DNA of 64,000 bases from Phorcus lineatus (Eukaryota > Mollusca > Gastropoda > Trochida > Trochidae). Each line of letters begins with the position of its first letter. Positions within the stretch are counted from its first letter, which is position 1. Positions 25,901 to 36,129 of the stretch are shown piece by piece. The notes beneath the pieces were generated by a model. It was not told where the DNA came from. It ran no database searches and saw only the letters and a list, made by a program, of their open reading frames with translations. The stretch spans positions 37,927,235 through 37,991,234 of the forward strand of contig OV121087.1 in NCBI GenBank assembly GCA_921293015.1, read 5' to 3'. The translations under genes were made by a program, and so were the position numbers.

Positions 25901-28900
25901 TGGTGATTTAACCAGAGCGGTTGCATACGTATTTCATTTCATATTCTCATTCTTAGTAAAAAGTTACTCTAAGACCTTTTAAGAATACTCCTTAAAGTCA
26001 TACTCTCACTTTTGTAAGGCAACTAAACTGAACTAATTACTCTTCACGAACGAAATCTGATCACTAACACAAATATTTCCTGTCGCATTTGCATAGATTT
26101 TCATTTTTATGCCCGTTTTACAGTTTTGGATGAAGCAGCTTATTGGCGTATGCCATTTCAGACCGATGAGGTACCGAATCAAGTGCAATCCCATCGCGAG
26201 TACGAAACACCGGAAATCTATTCATCGCAACGCCGATACTTATGACAGACGCATTCTTCACTGAGTTTACCACCTTTTTGTTATTTCTGTATTTGAAAAA
26301 GCCTAAGCTATTAGCTATTTTCATTGGATATTCAGCTGGGAAATTTTATGTGTTCTTCGTCACCGCCTTAGCGAAATGACGTGGTAAGGACTAACGCTCG
26401 CAAAAAACATAATATTCGGGTAGGGTAGGGTAGTTTGAACTTCATTATTGAGGGCTAGAATGCCTGCAGAGTTCTGAAAATTGTTGCAAACGTCAGGGGA
26501 AAGATTTCTGTGAGTGGTGAACTATTTGTCCGGCATTAATTACAATTTGCCTTGCAAAAATGAGACAATGACTTTAAGAGTATCTTTTAGCTAAGAATTG
26601 TTTAGTGTACTCTAAGAGTAAAACTAAGCAAATTCTAAGAATTTTTATAAATACCGCCCCTTAGGGTTAGATAAAATGACATTTATTCTGACATTAGATT
26701 GGTACATCAAAAACGTATGTATATATTCATCTAATCGGTTTCAATCACTTGGAAATTGACAATTATACCAACAGACGACAGGCAATCCTCTTGCTCTTTC
26801 TCGATTTAGCAATTGATGGTTGATAATTTGAAAAATAAATGCTAGTTAGTCTGCCTTTTGCTTTGATGATTGAGATATAGACAATTGCTATGTTATGATA
26901 TTGTATATTTCTGCTCTTGTAGGTGTCGCAGATGTTACCAGTGGGAGTCACGGAACAGATCATCCGTGTCTTCTGTAAAAATCTGGCAGCAGATTCACAA
27001 AAACTTAAGGATGCGAGGACTCGTTTCGAAGACTGGTGCAACAAAGAAGGAAGTAAATGGGAGTGTATTCAGGTAGGAAACGATGATCTGATATTTTAAT
27101 GGAAATTGAATGATAATAAAAAAAATTAAATCTGAAGTTTTGATTAAGCTTTGAAGTTCGAAAGGTTGGAAAATCAGCATAGCTATGTTAATGTCATTTA
27201 ATAGATTTGGTTATAAATAGATTAATTTTGCACTACGATAATTCATTCTATGTAATGATATAACGACTTTAAAATCAAGGCCCCTGCTGTGGCTAAGAAT
27301 ATTGATCCCTGAAAGCTTTATTTTGGCAATATATGTTTGCATTCTTTTTATATTTTAAACTTATACAGTGTTTATATTTTTGTTTTCTCCTCTATAATTT
27401 CTAAAGCCATAAACTTAAATATTTTTCAAGAAATGCTATGCACGTAGGATATCAAATCTGCCACATTATGAATTATGTCGTGATGCATTTTGTTACCTTT
27501 CCTGTATCAACGTTTATTCCTTTTGCAATTTCTAACTGGCCATGGTGTCTGGAGATAAAGTCAAAGTCATCGTAATCGCCTGGAGTCTGTGTGTCCCTAA
27601 ATGTCGTCTGCAACGATCTTTTAAACTTAGGGTGCAACACTTAATGTGATATCGCCTTACTGACGGACGGACGGACGCCGCTGAATAAATTGTCTTTGTA
27701 GCCGGTGATTGAGACTCGTGCACGTTTCTATAAATAAGAGGGAGGTATTCTGGATATATACGATTTCCAATTTTGCTGTTCAAACGTTTAAAGAGTCTAC
27801 CTTTCTAAGCTCTCTTTAAGTGAGAGAGAGGAAGTTTTATGATTTTCATGTACCTAGAATAAAATTAAAACTACCATATGTCTTGAGTTAAGTTCAAATT
27901 ATTATATTTCGTTGTTTTAAATGATATTGGGAAAACCGCCATATTAATATTTACATGATGCAATTCTGCGTCTCATTTGCTTATGCATTTGTTAAATGAC
28001 CTTTTAAGCTATCCCAAACCATGCATGTTTGTTTGTCTTTTTTTCTGCCGTTAATACGTTTCCAAACTTACGTTCAAGACATTGACGTGCACCACCGTCG
28101 GGTTTACGATCACAAATAACGACTTACTATCATTATACTAGTACTGAACTGATAGACACTAGAATGATGATTTTCAATATTGCTGGGAAAAAACACATTT
28201 TATAAAGCTTGACATATTCGACTCTAACGACATCCTCTGTGTTCCTAAGGTTAAAACGGATAACAGACAATTATCATATGTATATTCGTCTTTAATGTGT
28301 AGTTTCAGTGTATGAATAAAGAGCAATATTTCACATTGATGATTATGTTAACGTATGTCATTGTATTGTCGTTGCATATACCGAATGTACTGTTGTGCGT
28401 GACGAGTGTTCACATACTTCAGTCATTTATTAGATATTTATGTGAAATTATGATTCATTCACACTTGAAACGTTTTTAATAAGCATCATATTATATATTT
28501 GTGTTGTGTACAGTTTGTAGATAGTTTGTGTACCGCGCGTAGCAATTCTTGCAAATTATGATACAACAAATTCTCTCCCAACAGAGGTAGCTCCGTCATA
28601 AATTCCTATACTGCCTCTGTCCTAATACGAAGGTTTCATGCGCACAAAATGTAGATATCTGATTGGATTAAATCAAAATTAGTTGTGCAATCAGCGACGC
28701 CGTTTCAAAAGGTATCATTTAAATCGTTTACATTATTTCCGTCAGCTTTCCAAAAGCAACGTTTATTATTATACCTTGAAATTTGATTCTTCTTTACAGA
28801 ATAAATGCACCTCATTTTGCGACTGCATAATTGCACAGGCCTGTGTGTCAAATATGTTATTCATGCATTTGGTGTTGTCACTGGCTTAAATATTGCCAGG

Positions 28901-29303
28901 TCGTTTAAGTTGCAATATCGCGCCGGTAGGGGCAACTACCGGAAGCCCGTGAAACCTTCGTATTAAGACAGAGGTTGTACAGGAATTTATGACGGAGCTA
29001 CCTCTGTAGGGAGAGAACAGTACACAGGCTAAGAAACGTAAACACGGATAACGATCTTAAACCATTTGCAATTCATGTATTATTCTCTTCATCAACTAGA
29101 TTATGCATATCTGTCAATATTATTTAATTTTGATTTATAACCTTGCCATTGTGTCATTGTAAGACCACAATCGCATCCTAAATGGCCACTGGCTCTTTCT
29201 AAGCACTTAAAAAGCTTCGAAAATTTGGGACGTTGACTGATTCAACTAATTTGTATCTATGACTGCATTTTCATTTTTCTCCCACGTACAGCAATCGGAG
29301 TAG
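7966..29303 (+). CDS. SAMHD1: SAMHD1-like dNTP triphosphohydrolase, C-terminal exons (5' end outside window or not found)
   Basis: Five exons fit one reading frame. Exon a, about 7966-8191, contains the block VEDMEAYTNLTDDILRQIL. Exon b is 9656-9739 (28 codons, ends LKAEDIHIQ). Exon c is 10757-10861 (35 codons, has MDYGMEDKDP and VRFYTKT). Exon d is 26923-27072 (50 codons, starts VSQMLP, has EQIIRVFCK). The last exon starts at 29292 and stops after three codons (QSE). All have AG before them and, where internal, GT after, with phase-0 junctions. The order matches the C-terminal half of SAMHD1: end of the HD-domain region, then the lobe ending in the LLPEKFAEQLIRVYCK block of the human protein. 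SAMHD1 cleaves dNTPs to nucleoside plus triphosphate as an allosteric tetramer and restricts viruses in vertebrates. The catalytic HD motif exons are not visible. Intron 10862-26922 is filled by nested transposons. The family call is strong; whether the gene is functional is unknown. Confidence 0.85.
8192..9655 (+). other. Intron of the SAMHD1-like gene
   Basis: Lies between exons a and b. AT-rich with an (AT)n run near 9390-9405. The donor is GTACTC and the acceptor TTTTTCAG. I see no other gene. Confidence 0.7.
9740..10756 (+). other. Intron of the SAMHD1-like gene
   Basis: Lies between exons b and c, with donor GTAAGA and acceptor GTACAG. Its first part (about 9740-10200) resembles the first part of the previous intron (KTAAGATATTGCRTG, TCAACAT/TTTGGG-type words), hinting at an old local duplication. 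No gene seen. Confidence 0.6.
12251..12336 (+). repeat. ISL2EU left terminal inverted repeat
   Basis: It pairs with 20319-20402 on the opposite strand. The outer 30 bases are almost identical, the middle is diverged (GTTGGTACGAAAC against GCCGTCGCTAGCG), and the inner CTTAGCTTGGTCC is conserved again. Confidence 0.85.
12383..15390 (+). pseudogene. THAP-domain ISL2EU transposase with one frameshift
   Basis: Exon 1 (12383-12590) encodes a THAP zinc finger: MPRTTCVVPEC, then a conserved W and P, then CRAHF, giving the C-x4-C...C-x2-H set. It ends at GTAAGA in phase 1. Exon 2 begins at 14181 after TTTGCTTTCCAG and restores the frame (ETVALQRIL). Next come a helix-turn-helix-like region (FELSRMFDISEATV) and the DDE domain: VDGTECPI with the first Asp (codon 14882), GSTSDRQIVERSG with the second Asp and IMADKGF, and VHIERVIGLAK with the Glu, ending at 15390. 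A one-base loss in about 14953-14960 shifts the frame between STYK and TVKVLVGASPGG; otherwise the reading is open. THAP fingers in this family bind the element ends and the DDE domain cuts them. It is convergent with the YqaJ gene. Confidence 0.88.
12591..14180 (+). other. Intron of the THAP-DDE transposase
   Basis: AT-rich, with a GTAAGA donor and TTTGCTTTCCAG acceptor. Nothing else recognised. Confidence 0.7.
15391..17701. other. Spacer between the two convergent ISL2EU genes
   Basis: AT-rich sequence with no ORF of note. From about 16790 it becomes GC-richer, with TGACGTCA-type words (17112-17150) and a foldback at 17468-17624. GTTCGAACGTAGATTCGA-like words occur at 17502 and, inverted, at 16799, which suggests a separate MITE of about 0.8 kb in this spacer. 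Confidence 0.5.
17468..17624. repeat. Foldback / inverted-repeat element
   Basis: GGAGATAAACC at 17468 is mirrored by GGTTTATCTCC at 17614. Between them the arms pair through ATTGTGTTTT, GTGATTCGAA and CGAAACCTGTTGATTT, with a centre near CTACGCG. A shorter inverted match reaches 16799. Confidence 0.75.
19659..19743. repeat. Tandem repeat, about 22-bp unit, four copies
   Basis: The word CATTTCATAGGTTGAAACC recurs four times with CA/ACA linkers, with one copy reading GGGTTG. It lies in the intron of the YqaJ gene. Confidence 0.85.
19979..20047 (+). repeat. Fragment of a Nin-domain SINE 3' end
   Basis: It contains CGCCGCTAATGGCTG, then GCGGCGTTAAACAATAA, then ACTCACTCACTCACTA. This matches the Nin-type central domain plus the (ACTC)n tail of mollusc SINEs. 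The tRNA-derived head is absent. It sits in the YqaJ gene intron. Confidence 0.7.
20319..20402 (-). repeat. ISL2EU right terminal inverted repeat
   Basis: Reverse complement of the left repeat. It ends CCCCATTGTT only five bases before the splice acceptor AG (20406-20407) of the host Harbinger transposase gene. Confidence 0.85.
20945..21521. other. Harbinger interior, non-coding
   Basis: Follows the stop of the HARBI1-type gene. AT-rich, no gene recognised. Confidence 0.5.
21522..21820 (-). mobile_element. Complete tRNA-derived SINE with Nin-type domain
   Basis: On the minus strand the head (from about 21817) reads GGCGGGATAGCGCAGTGGTTAG, an A-box-like start. The anticodon-loop CTTCGGA and B-box GGTTCGAATCC follow, so the source resembles tRNA-Arg(TCG). 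Stem mismatches show it is not a working tRNA. A body of about 170 bases follows, then a Nin-like block (GCCGCGATATAAGTG to GCGGCTTTAAACTCC), then a CTCACC-rich tail. Perfect 12-base direct repeats GATGAGTTTAGT flank it at 21510-21521 and 21821-21832. It would have been mobilised by a partner LINE. Confidence 0.88.
21833..22769. other. Harbinger interior, non-coding
   Basis: AT-rich. It includes GGACGGACGGACAGAC near 22663, perhaps a trace of the dispersed repeat seen at 6.2 kb. No gene recognised. Confidence 0.5.
22770..24538 (-). pseudogene. Myb/SANT-like DNA-binding protein of the Harbinger element
   Basis: Exon 1 (24538-24252) holds a trihelix-like domain in pieces: NWTSDECLSLFQLVESKKDV, then EVEKKWYNILSKSRQDIAAF, then TGK. 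A TAA codon and at least two frameshifts break it. Exon 2 (23588-23462) joins to give a TGKGGGQSTAP linker and runs LSAVASTVESILEESNVSISG. Exon 3 (22947-22770) joins in phase after FIS and ends RKRELKLKVLQAHLKYYQLE then a TAA, a basic amphipathic, probably coiled-coil tail. Splice signals are intact at both introns. In PIF/Harbinger elements the Myb-like protein binds subterminal DNA and helps the transposase enter the nucleus. It is convergent with the HARBI1-type gene. The N-terminus is dead; the C-terminus is open. Confidence 0.75.
24888..25944 (-). mobile_element. 5'-truncated LINE insertion with 10-bp target duplication
   Basis: The direct repeats TCTCATTCTT lie at 24878-24887 and 25945-25954. 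Read on minus, a 174-codon ORF (25926-25402) begins PLWLNHQCFNTDLIINNWF and runs to FIHRVIYTKRELLKIKLV, a pattern from the region after the reverse transcriptase domain of non-LTR elements. Further in-frame-like pieces (LAKRHIYVMNIKG, FDKKWNIL) lie at 25249-25058, separated by stops. The 3' end is a GAATAAAAAAGATTG-type A-rich tail next to the left duplication. The RT and endonuclease domains are missing. Confidence 0.85.
25955..26660. other. Right end of the Harbinger element
   Basis: Holds the subterminal CTAAGAATT-type words and the right inverted end. A 68-codon minus ORF (26324-26118) has a basic, complete-looking sequence (KYRNNKKVVNSV, RTRDGIALD) but no family I recognise. Confidence 0.5.
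27073..28570 (+). other. Last intron of the SAMHD1-like gene, left part
   Basis: Donor GTAGGA at 27073. AT-rich, with a GACGGACGGACGGACG run near 27663. No gene recognised. Confidence 0.55.
28571..29017. mobile_element. MITE with about 75-bp inverted repeats, copy 1
   Basis: The left arm (28571-28646) and right arm (28945-29017) share TTCTCTCCC, ACAGAGGTAGCTCCGTCATA, AATTCCT and TACGAAGGTTTCA in inverted order. The centre has a small second hairpin (CCGGTAGG...CTACCGG). It lies in the last intron of the SAMHD1-like gene. A diverged copy is at 33387. Confidence 0.85.
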
Positions 29304-29450
29304 GAGTTACCTGCAGAAGACGAACAAGGGTCCACGGAGAGTGAACAAGCTTCCCCAAGCAAGATTCCGAGGACGCAGTAATCTAACACGGATGAAAGCT
29401 ACAACTAATAGATATACCTATAGTGCCTAAGCTTTTAGTTCTACTTATGG
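29304..29450 (+). other. Probable 3' UTR of the SAMHD1-like gene
   Basis: About 150 bases after the stop are highly similar to the sequence after the stop of the minus-strand paralogue (41880-41981). Shared words include AAGCAAGATTCC, GTAATCTAACAC, AACTAATAGATATA and TAAGCTTTTAGTTCTACTTATG. If the TAG at 29301 is ignored, the same frame stays open to a TAA at about 29382 (PAEDEQGSTESEQASPSK), so the stop may be a recent change or this tail may once have been coding. Confidence 0.55.
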
Positions 29451-30589
29451 TATAGTTAATATTTCATATTTCTTTGAAAAATAATTGAATTCTTTAGAGT
29501 ATTGTGATTGTAGGTCTTCATTAGAATAAGCTCATAGGGAGATAATACGGTGACATCTACATTCTTGCTCATTCTCAAAGGGAGAGGGAAACCATGCACC
29601 AACAATGATACTATTTGACGATTACCTGACTATAAGTTTATCACTTTGTAAAGAAAAGGATAATCGAGTCTGCTTTAAGTTTGCACTCGGTTGCAGTTTT
29701 CATTTCGACCAACTAATTTCTATCTGCAACAAAATTATTTGTCTCCTCACTAACAATATGCTTTCCAATAAATAAATCCAAATGGTACAACATTTTTTAT
29801 TGCGAAAAATGAATTAAAAATGAGAAATGAACTATTTGAAAGAACCAATCACGCTGTCCAGAGTTTTTTTAAAAAAGAAAAATCATTGTTCCCGTTTGTT
29901 CGCCATTATTAAGCAGACTTGCCAACTCATCAAAAACTTCGCTTGCCAGATTGGCTTATTGCACAGATGACGTACATGTCATTCGCGTGACGTTCTTCAG
30001 TTAAAAAATAGTGTACACCAAACTCAAAGACAATTTGATGTTCCTCTATGTTTTTTCAAGAAAGTAAGAAAATTATCAAACAACCCAAGACATAAAAACT
30101 ATTGTTGATAATATAATTCAGCTCGTGGGGGGAAATTGCTTTTCTTTTGATTTTGAAATTTTGATATATTTCATTAGCGATTGGAAAAAAAGTTTTATGT
30201 TCACAAGAAACTATCTATAGTTCGATGAATGGAGTCTGTCAGAATAGAAATTAGATTGTTTGTTCGTTAAGTTTAAGTTGAAGTTGGGATGGCTGTTTAG
30301 ATGGCTGCGTAGAGTTTCAGCAAGACAGACAGGTTATGTCTCTCTACCAGCACGCTATCACTTATAATAGACATTTGCTTTATTCATAAACCAAATTTAC
30401 TCCTCTGTACTAAACGGTTGTGAATTTGTTTTTTTATCTTGAGCATCTGTTGGGTTTTAATTGGCAAATTTGCTAGTGCTTCTCATTGTTTTATCATATA
30501 TAGGTATTTGATAATAATGGTATATAAAAGTGTATACTTGGTTTTTGTTTAGGTATTTTCTAGCAAATACTTACTGGACATCATTCCAC
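29451..30589. other. Intergenic, no gene seen
   Basis: AT-rich stretch without recognised coding or repeat structure. Confidence 0.45.
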
Positions 30590-30960
30590 CATTCCATTTG
30601 CGTATTGCATCGCTGTTGTGACTGTGTTTCGTTCGTTTTAATGATTTCTTCATAATTATTTGAACGGAACACAATAAGCTGCCGCTCTTTCACCTCTTCT
30701 GCGTGCACACGTTGTCTTCTATCAGCCCTGTACATGTTGAATCGACTATCATCAGAGAAGACGAATTTCTGCCAGTCACGACGCTGCCAACGTCGTACAG
30801 TTCGTACATCTCAATCGCTGTCGACGATGTTCCACTGTCAACGGTTGTCCCTTTCATGGCCTGTGAGCTCCTGTGATTCTTCTTGCACTGGTCTATAAGG
30901 GCATTCCTAGCTGATGACGTCACTGTTAGGAAGCGATTTCGATATTTTCATTTACCTGCA
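30590..30960 (-). pseudogene. Tc1-like transposase fragment
   Basis: On minus, after a shifted stretch (RRQRLRCTN), the frame reads RDWQKFVFSDDSRFNMYRADRRQRVHAEE, the block around the first catalytic Asp of Tc1 transposases. Coding similarity fades after EERQL-like residues and the rest of the DDE domain is absent. No inverted ends found. Confidence 0.7.
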
Positions 30961-33386
30961 AAGTTTGTTGTGGATCTCAGTTTATGATGTATTATGGTAT
31001 TAACATATTTAACATTAAAAAATGTGTTGTTGTTGGTAAATTTTAATGTTTTAGGTGTAGAAAACTGATTTTATATGTTAAGAAATAACATTGCATACAT
31101 TTTATGTTGTGGTGGGTTATCATTTTTCTATTTTGTCTAAAAAAAATCTGTATTCAAATATTAAATGATTTAAATAGTTTTGCAAGGCATTTCATCGAAA
31201 CAGCTGTTTTGTATCAACATTTAAAGAATGGAAATACAGTTCATAACACACAAGCCCTACATTTTATTAGATGGTTTCAACACGAACAGGAGTGTTTTGT
31301 CCTTGGCAATGTCCACTCATAGCAATTGACTTTTAATTAAAATCAATACATGTTTCGAGAATTATTTATATATGTTATTTTTTATTCTTAGTATAATTGT
31401 TTGTTCCTGCTATATATTTAAATTATCCTAAATAGCCTATATATTTTTGTTCTTTTGCTTTGAATATATAAGCTTTTGCAATAAAATCTGCTGGTAATCC
31501 ATTCTTGAAAATTGTTTTGATTTTCTTTTCATGCGGAGGCCCTTCTCCTTCAATTTGATTAAGCCTTTAGCTACAGATTTCTTTTGATCCAAAGTATATT
31601 AGGTTCCATCTTAAGGAGAAATGGGACAAACAAATAAAATGTTTTAGAATTTGTTATTTTTTACTATATAGCAACTTTAGTGTGTATTTTTTCTGAAAAA
31701 TACAGAAAATTAGGGGGTAACCGGATTATTTATAAAGTGATCTGTAAATATAATAATATTGTAGCTCCCAGCAAATACGCCATTTTCACCAATTGTGATA
31801 ACTTTTATGAAATAGGGGGATTTATATCTATGAACATTAATGACAGTGGTTGAAGAAATTGAAATAATTAAAGCACCTTTTCACTCAAAAGAGCATTTTT
31901 ATAGAAAAAAAAATTGGCAGTATTTTTTGATGAATAAAACATTTTACATATTTCTATAACTGTAATACGATGTGCTCAATTGAATAAGAATACGATTTCG
32001 GACTAATGATAGGTCACTGAATTTCAACACCTATTTTCTAAAATACCCACTTATTTTAAAGTGTAATCATGATTTGGTGTTTCAGATATGGATGTAATAT
32101 GGACAACAGACATAAGAACATATTTAACACGAATATAGGTGACGTCGTAATCATCTGGCAAATCATCCGGCATGTCGTAAAATGACCGTTAGAAAGACGT
32201 TACAAATAAATTTAAACAAATTGCGTAAGTGTATGAATAAATGATTTTTCTAATAAATCTAATGGATTTATTTTGAGACTTATTTAAGACTACAAAATAA
32301 AGTGGCAAAATGTTGTCGCTAGCGAGTTCGATTTCTGGGCTCCCTATATCGTTAACCATGGTTAAGTCTGATTTAGGATATAAGCAAATAAGGATAAAAT
32401 GGCTGACATTAATATAATAAATGTACCAGCTTGGATGTCATGGTTAACTTTAGCTTTCTTCTTTTTATATTAAATACAATTTATGTTTACCGTGACTCAT
32501 ATTCACATAAATTATAGGTTTGATCAATTCAATTTAGCCTTGTGTACATGGCATACTCAGTTGACATGGTGTTAAAAATTCAACCATTAGTGGTTCTAAC
32601 CATAATCTAAACATAACAAGCGATCAATGCGTCGATAACAAGAACATTAATAATATTCATTTTTTGTTGGAGATGACGCTGGCATAGAAGAGTTGCAACA
32701 TTAAGCAATGTGTGAAGTTCCAAAGAACTCATTGTCGAACATATTGATTTATCATGTCACAAATACTTTTTATACACATAATGTTCACTTGTACATTAAC
32801 CTAAATCATACAAATATTGAATTTCGTATTGAAATTTCATGAAAGTTCAATGTTCCATTTTTGAATGAAGTATCTCAAACTGGTTCCAACAAATTAAGAT
32901 CAGATACAGAAAAATAAATAGAACAATTTTCAAAAACGATTCAACATTCAATGACTTTGGAATTTTGCAATAATTTATATAAAATCTTTTTACGTAAACC
33001 CAGATTTCTTTATCCCATTTCAAGACAATCAGTGATGAAAAGATCTCTATATATCTTTGATATAAAGAAGTATGTATGAAGTTTTTTTTATCTTCCCCAC
33101 CTACTAATGACGACATGTAGAGATTAAAAAAGGAATGAACGTTTATTATCAGTGGGCAATCAAGGCTAAATGTTTTCATATTATCGTGTTGTTGTTTTTA
33201 TGAACATATTTTTTCTATCCAGATCAGACCAGCTTGGATAAACTCAAGAGAAAGAGAAAATAATGTGATGCATATAAACTAAAGAGAATGTCGGTTAACT
33301 AAAACAATGTCTTTGGAACATGGAAAAAGTATGAAATCTTTTTGCAAATCATTAAACAGATAAAACAGAAACCATATCTGAGTAAA
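30961..33386. other. Intergenic, no gene seen
   Basis: AT-rich. ORFs at 31104-31322 and 32847-33179 have low-complexity residues and no domain. Confidence 0.45.
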
Positions 33387-33780
33387 TTGTCGTCCCATCT
33401 AGGAAGCTCTGTCATTAATTCCTATACAACATCTGTTCTAAAACGAGCTCTTCTCGAGTTTTCGGCAGGTTCCCCTGCTGGCTTAACATTGCACACGTTG
33501 ATATCATATATGTCGTTACACAGGCCTACGCAATGATGCAGTTCCTAAATTAGGCGAATGTGCTACTGGAAAAAGTGCACAGTGCATTATCGAGTAAAAT
33601 TTGGTTTCCGAAAGCATACAGATATCTCTGAGGCATTTTGAATTATATTTTTGAAACAGCGTCGCTGTTCACTAAAATAACCTTGATTGCAGTCAGTCAG
33701 ATTTCTACATTTCTAGACGCTTGTATTAGGACAGATGTTTCGTACGAACTTGTGACGGAGGTACCTCTGTAGGGAGAGAA
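33387..33780. mobile_element. MITE, diverged copy 2 of the TTCTCTCCC family
   Basis: The right arm (33719-33780) keeps AGACATGTTTCG-like, GTGACGGAGGTACC and TCTGTAGGGAGAGAA words. The left arm (33387-33440) is more decayed but keeps AGCTCTGTCATTAATTCCTA and ACATCTGTTCTAA. It has the same orientation and size class as the copy at 28571. Confidence 0.75.
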
Positions 33781-36129
33781 TGATCTGAGTATTTATTGTG
33801 GTATTTAAACTTTCCCAGGTATACCTATTTATATTGTAAACATAGATAAATATATCTTTTAAATGCTTCATGTGGTTCAACAGATGTAATAAAAACAATT
33901 AAATAGAGTAATGTTATTTCCAAATAAAAGTAGACCAAGCTTATGTACGATGAAATAGAGGGTACACACATCCTTTGTTCAGTGGTGTATGTATGAGTTT
34001 AACATATAATTATACAGGTTGAACCATATGTAATATAATTCTTCTTGTGCTCGACAATATCAAATTGATGAATATAAGGGTTTACATCTTTAAAGGAAAG
34101 TACAACAGGTGTGTTGAACTGTGTAACTTTCTACACTGATTCGGAAGATATTTTTACAAGCCATCTTGACGGTTACCTACAGATGAAGGTCTTAATGTCC
34201 TAGGCTTAGAGCAACACAGAGTGCGATAAAATCTGTAAAAGACCTCATCACAATATCATTAAATGAACAAAATGAAAAGAAAACAAGAGAGAAACGTCCT
34301 CATTTATAGCATATGTATGTGCAGCGAGTTAAAGAAGGAAACTGCTATCATCATTTCAACATATGTCTTTCTCTCACAGAAATGACTTTAATTGGTCCAA
34401 CCAATCAGACTATAGGCGTAATGAGTACTAATACGAATTTACTTAACTGCAAATATCTACTGTATTTATGCTTGTCAGACATGAACCGGGTCTCAAGCAA
34501 CTTAAATCTAACTTTCGAATGCTAAATGCTGCTTTTGTTCCCATACATGTCCTTAACTTATATAGAGAGAAATAGAGAGAAGATATCATGGCAGCGACTG
34601 ATTTTGTAGATTCCTAAATTCTTGCAAAGTGTGAATTTTCAGGGCATGTCTTCATGAAACATCTGACTAGTTTCTGTGATCATTTGTTGTGCTGTTTCAG
34701 ATAACAAACATCACATTGAAGATTAACAGCCAACCCTTTGAACTTTTTGTCATTCAGGGCTGTATAATGATGATACTGGTGTCTTGGCGCTGGTGTAAGG
34801 TCATAAATGATGCGGAGTTCAGTTTAAAACGAAAATAAATCCAAGGCTCAAGATTATCGTTTAGTATGGCAAAATCAGTTCAATTATTTTGATCTACAAT
34901 TAAATACCTTTGTGAATATCGGATACTCCAACGAACAGTTCTGTCATATCCAAAGGGTAGTTACAAAAATCAAACTCTAAACTTGTGCTTAAACACTTAC
35001 AGAAGAGCAGATACGAATAATTAACAAATGAGCTTTTATTAGGGCATATGCATAAAACAGATGACTTTTTATACCGTCATTAAATCGTATGAATAGATTT
35101 TGTGTGATGGTTGGCTACTAGTAGTATTATCCTTTCTGTTCTTTGTATCATGTTATTGAAACTGATGTTTTGCCAAATATTGTTTTTAAAATGTCATGGT
35201 TTGTTTTTGACAAATGAAGCAGATAAACACTTTTTGTTGAAAATTAGTTTTACAAACATTAAGTAACAAGATATGGGAAATGTTATGAAAAATCTATGAA
35301 CATTTCCATTATCACTCTGAACATTGAGTAAATAATGGCTGGGCATAACCACAATTACAACAAACTAAACTTATCTAGCTTTTCATAAGGCAAGAGAACA
35401 GCTTGTATGATTCTTTATCTAAACCATCTAAAAGAGTCAGGTGATGAAACCAATTAGAGAAGATGGGAGATGGAGATTGTTCATTATAGTGTGGAATAGA
35501 GATTATGTTGTGTTAGTGCAAATTTCTTGTCAACAAATCGCTAATGTAATTTTTACCTTTCATCTTTAATAAACAGTCAGTTCGAATAATCATTTTTAAT
35601 GTGGAACCACATTTGATATCATTGCATAGTGTTAGAAACAGGTTATTTTATTGGGTTTTTTTCAAGCATGATACACCATTTATAATTAGTTTAGTTTACT
35701 TGTGTGCATTCCTTGTAATCATGTAACATAATAACTATCATCACACATAAACTAGAGCAGGAACAAGGACCTGTTAATTAATTGTGATTTTGTACGAGGT
35801 AAAGATTGTGGTGAAAGTCCAATAGGAAGGCAAGTGCTTCTCGAATGCAAACACGTGAATACAATCGGATTGAGATTGAGATATTTGTATAGTTTGCAAT
35901 ATATACAAGTTCCTGAATCAAAATCTTGAAACTAATTCTCAAACATAAGTTCATATATTTTAACTCAAGTGAAGAGATGAAGTCTTTAAAGATAAGAAAC
36001 TTGTTATATATTTACTGAGAGTAGAGATTATTTCTTAACTTAGCGTACTGAAAATAAACGTAAGCTGTAAAAACACAAACATGAATAGAGATGAGAAAAT
36101 ATTTTGTTTTCAGCAAGTATTTTATTTGC
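33781..36129. other. Intergenic, no gene seen
   Basis: AT-rich. A block near 34740-34790 (GGCTGTATAATGATGATACTGGTGTCTTG) resembles one near 37300-37335, suggesting an old dispersed repeat. No coding region recognised. Confidence 0.4.

Larger units (their letters stand above)
11092..26660 (+). mobile_element. PIF/Harbinger DNA transposon with nested insertions
   Basis: The ends are inverted: GGGGCCGTATTTATGA at 11092 and, on the minus strand from 26660, GGGGCGGTATTTATAA. CTAAGAATT-type words follow inside both ends. Two convergent genes fit the superfamily: a HARBI1-type DDE transposase on + (11236-20944) and a Myb/SANT-like protein on - (22770-24538). The element is 15.6 kb because it holds an 8.15-kb ISL2EU element, a LINE and a SINE. 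A 3-bp TWA target duplication is expected for Harbinger, but I could not confirm one. Both genes carry lesions, so this copy is probably not autonomous. Confidence 0.8.
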
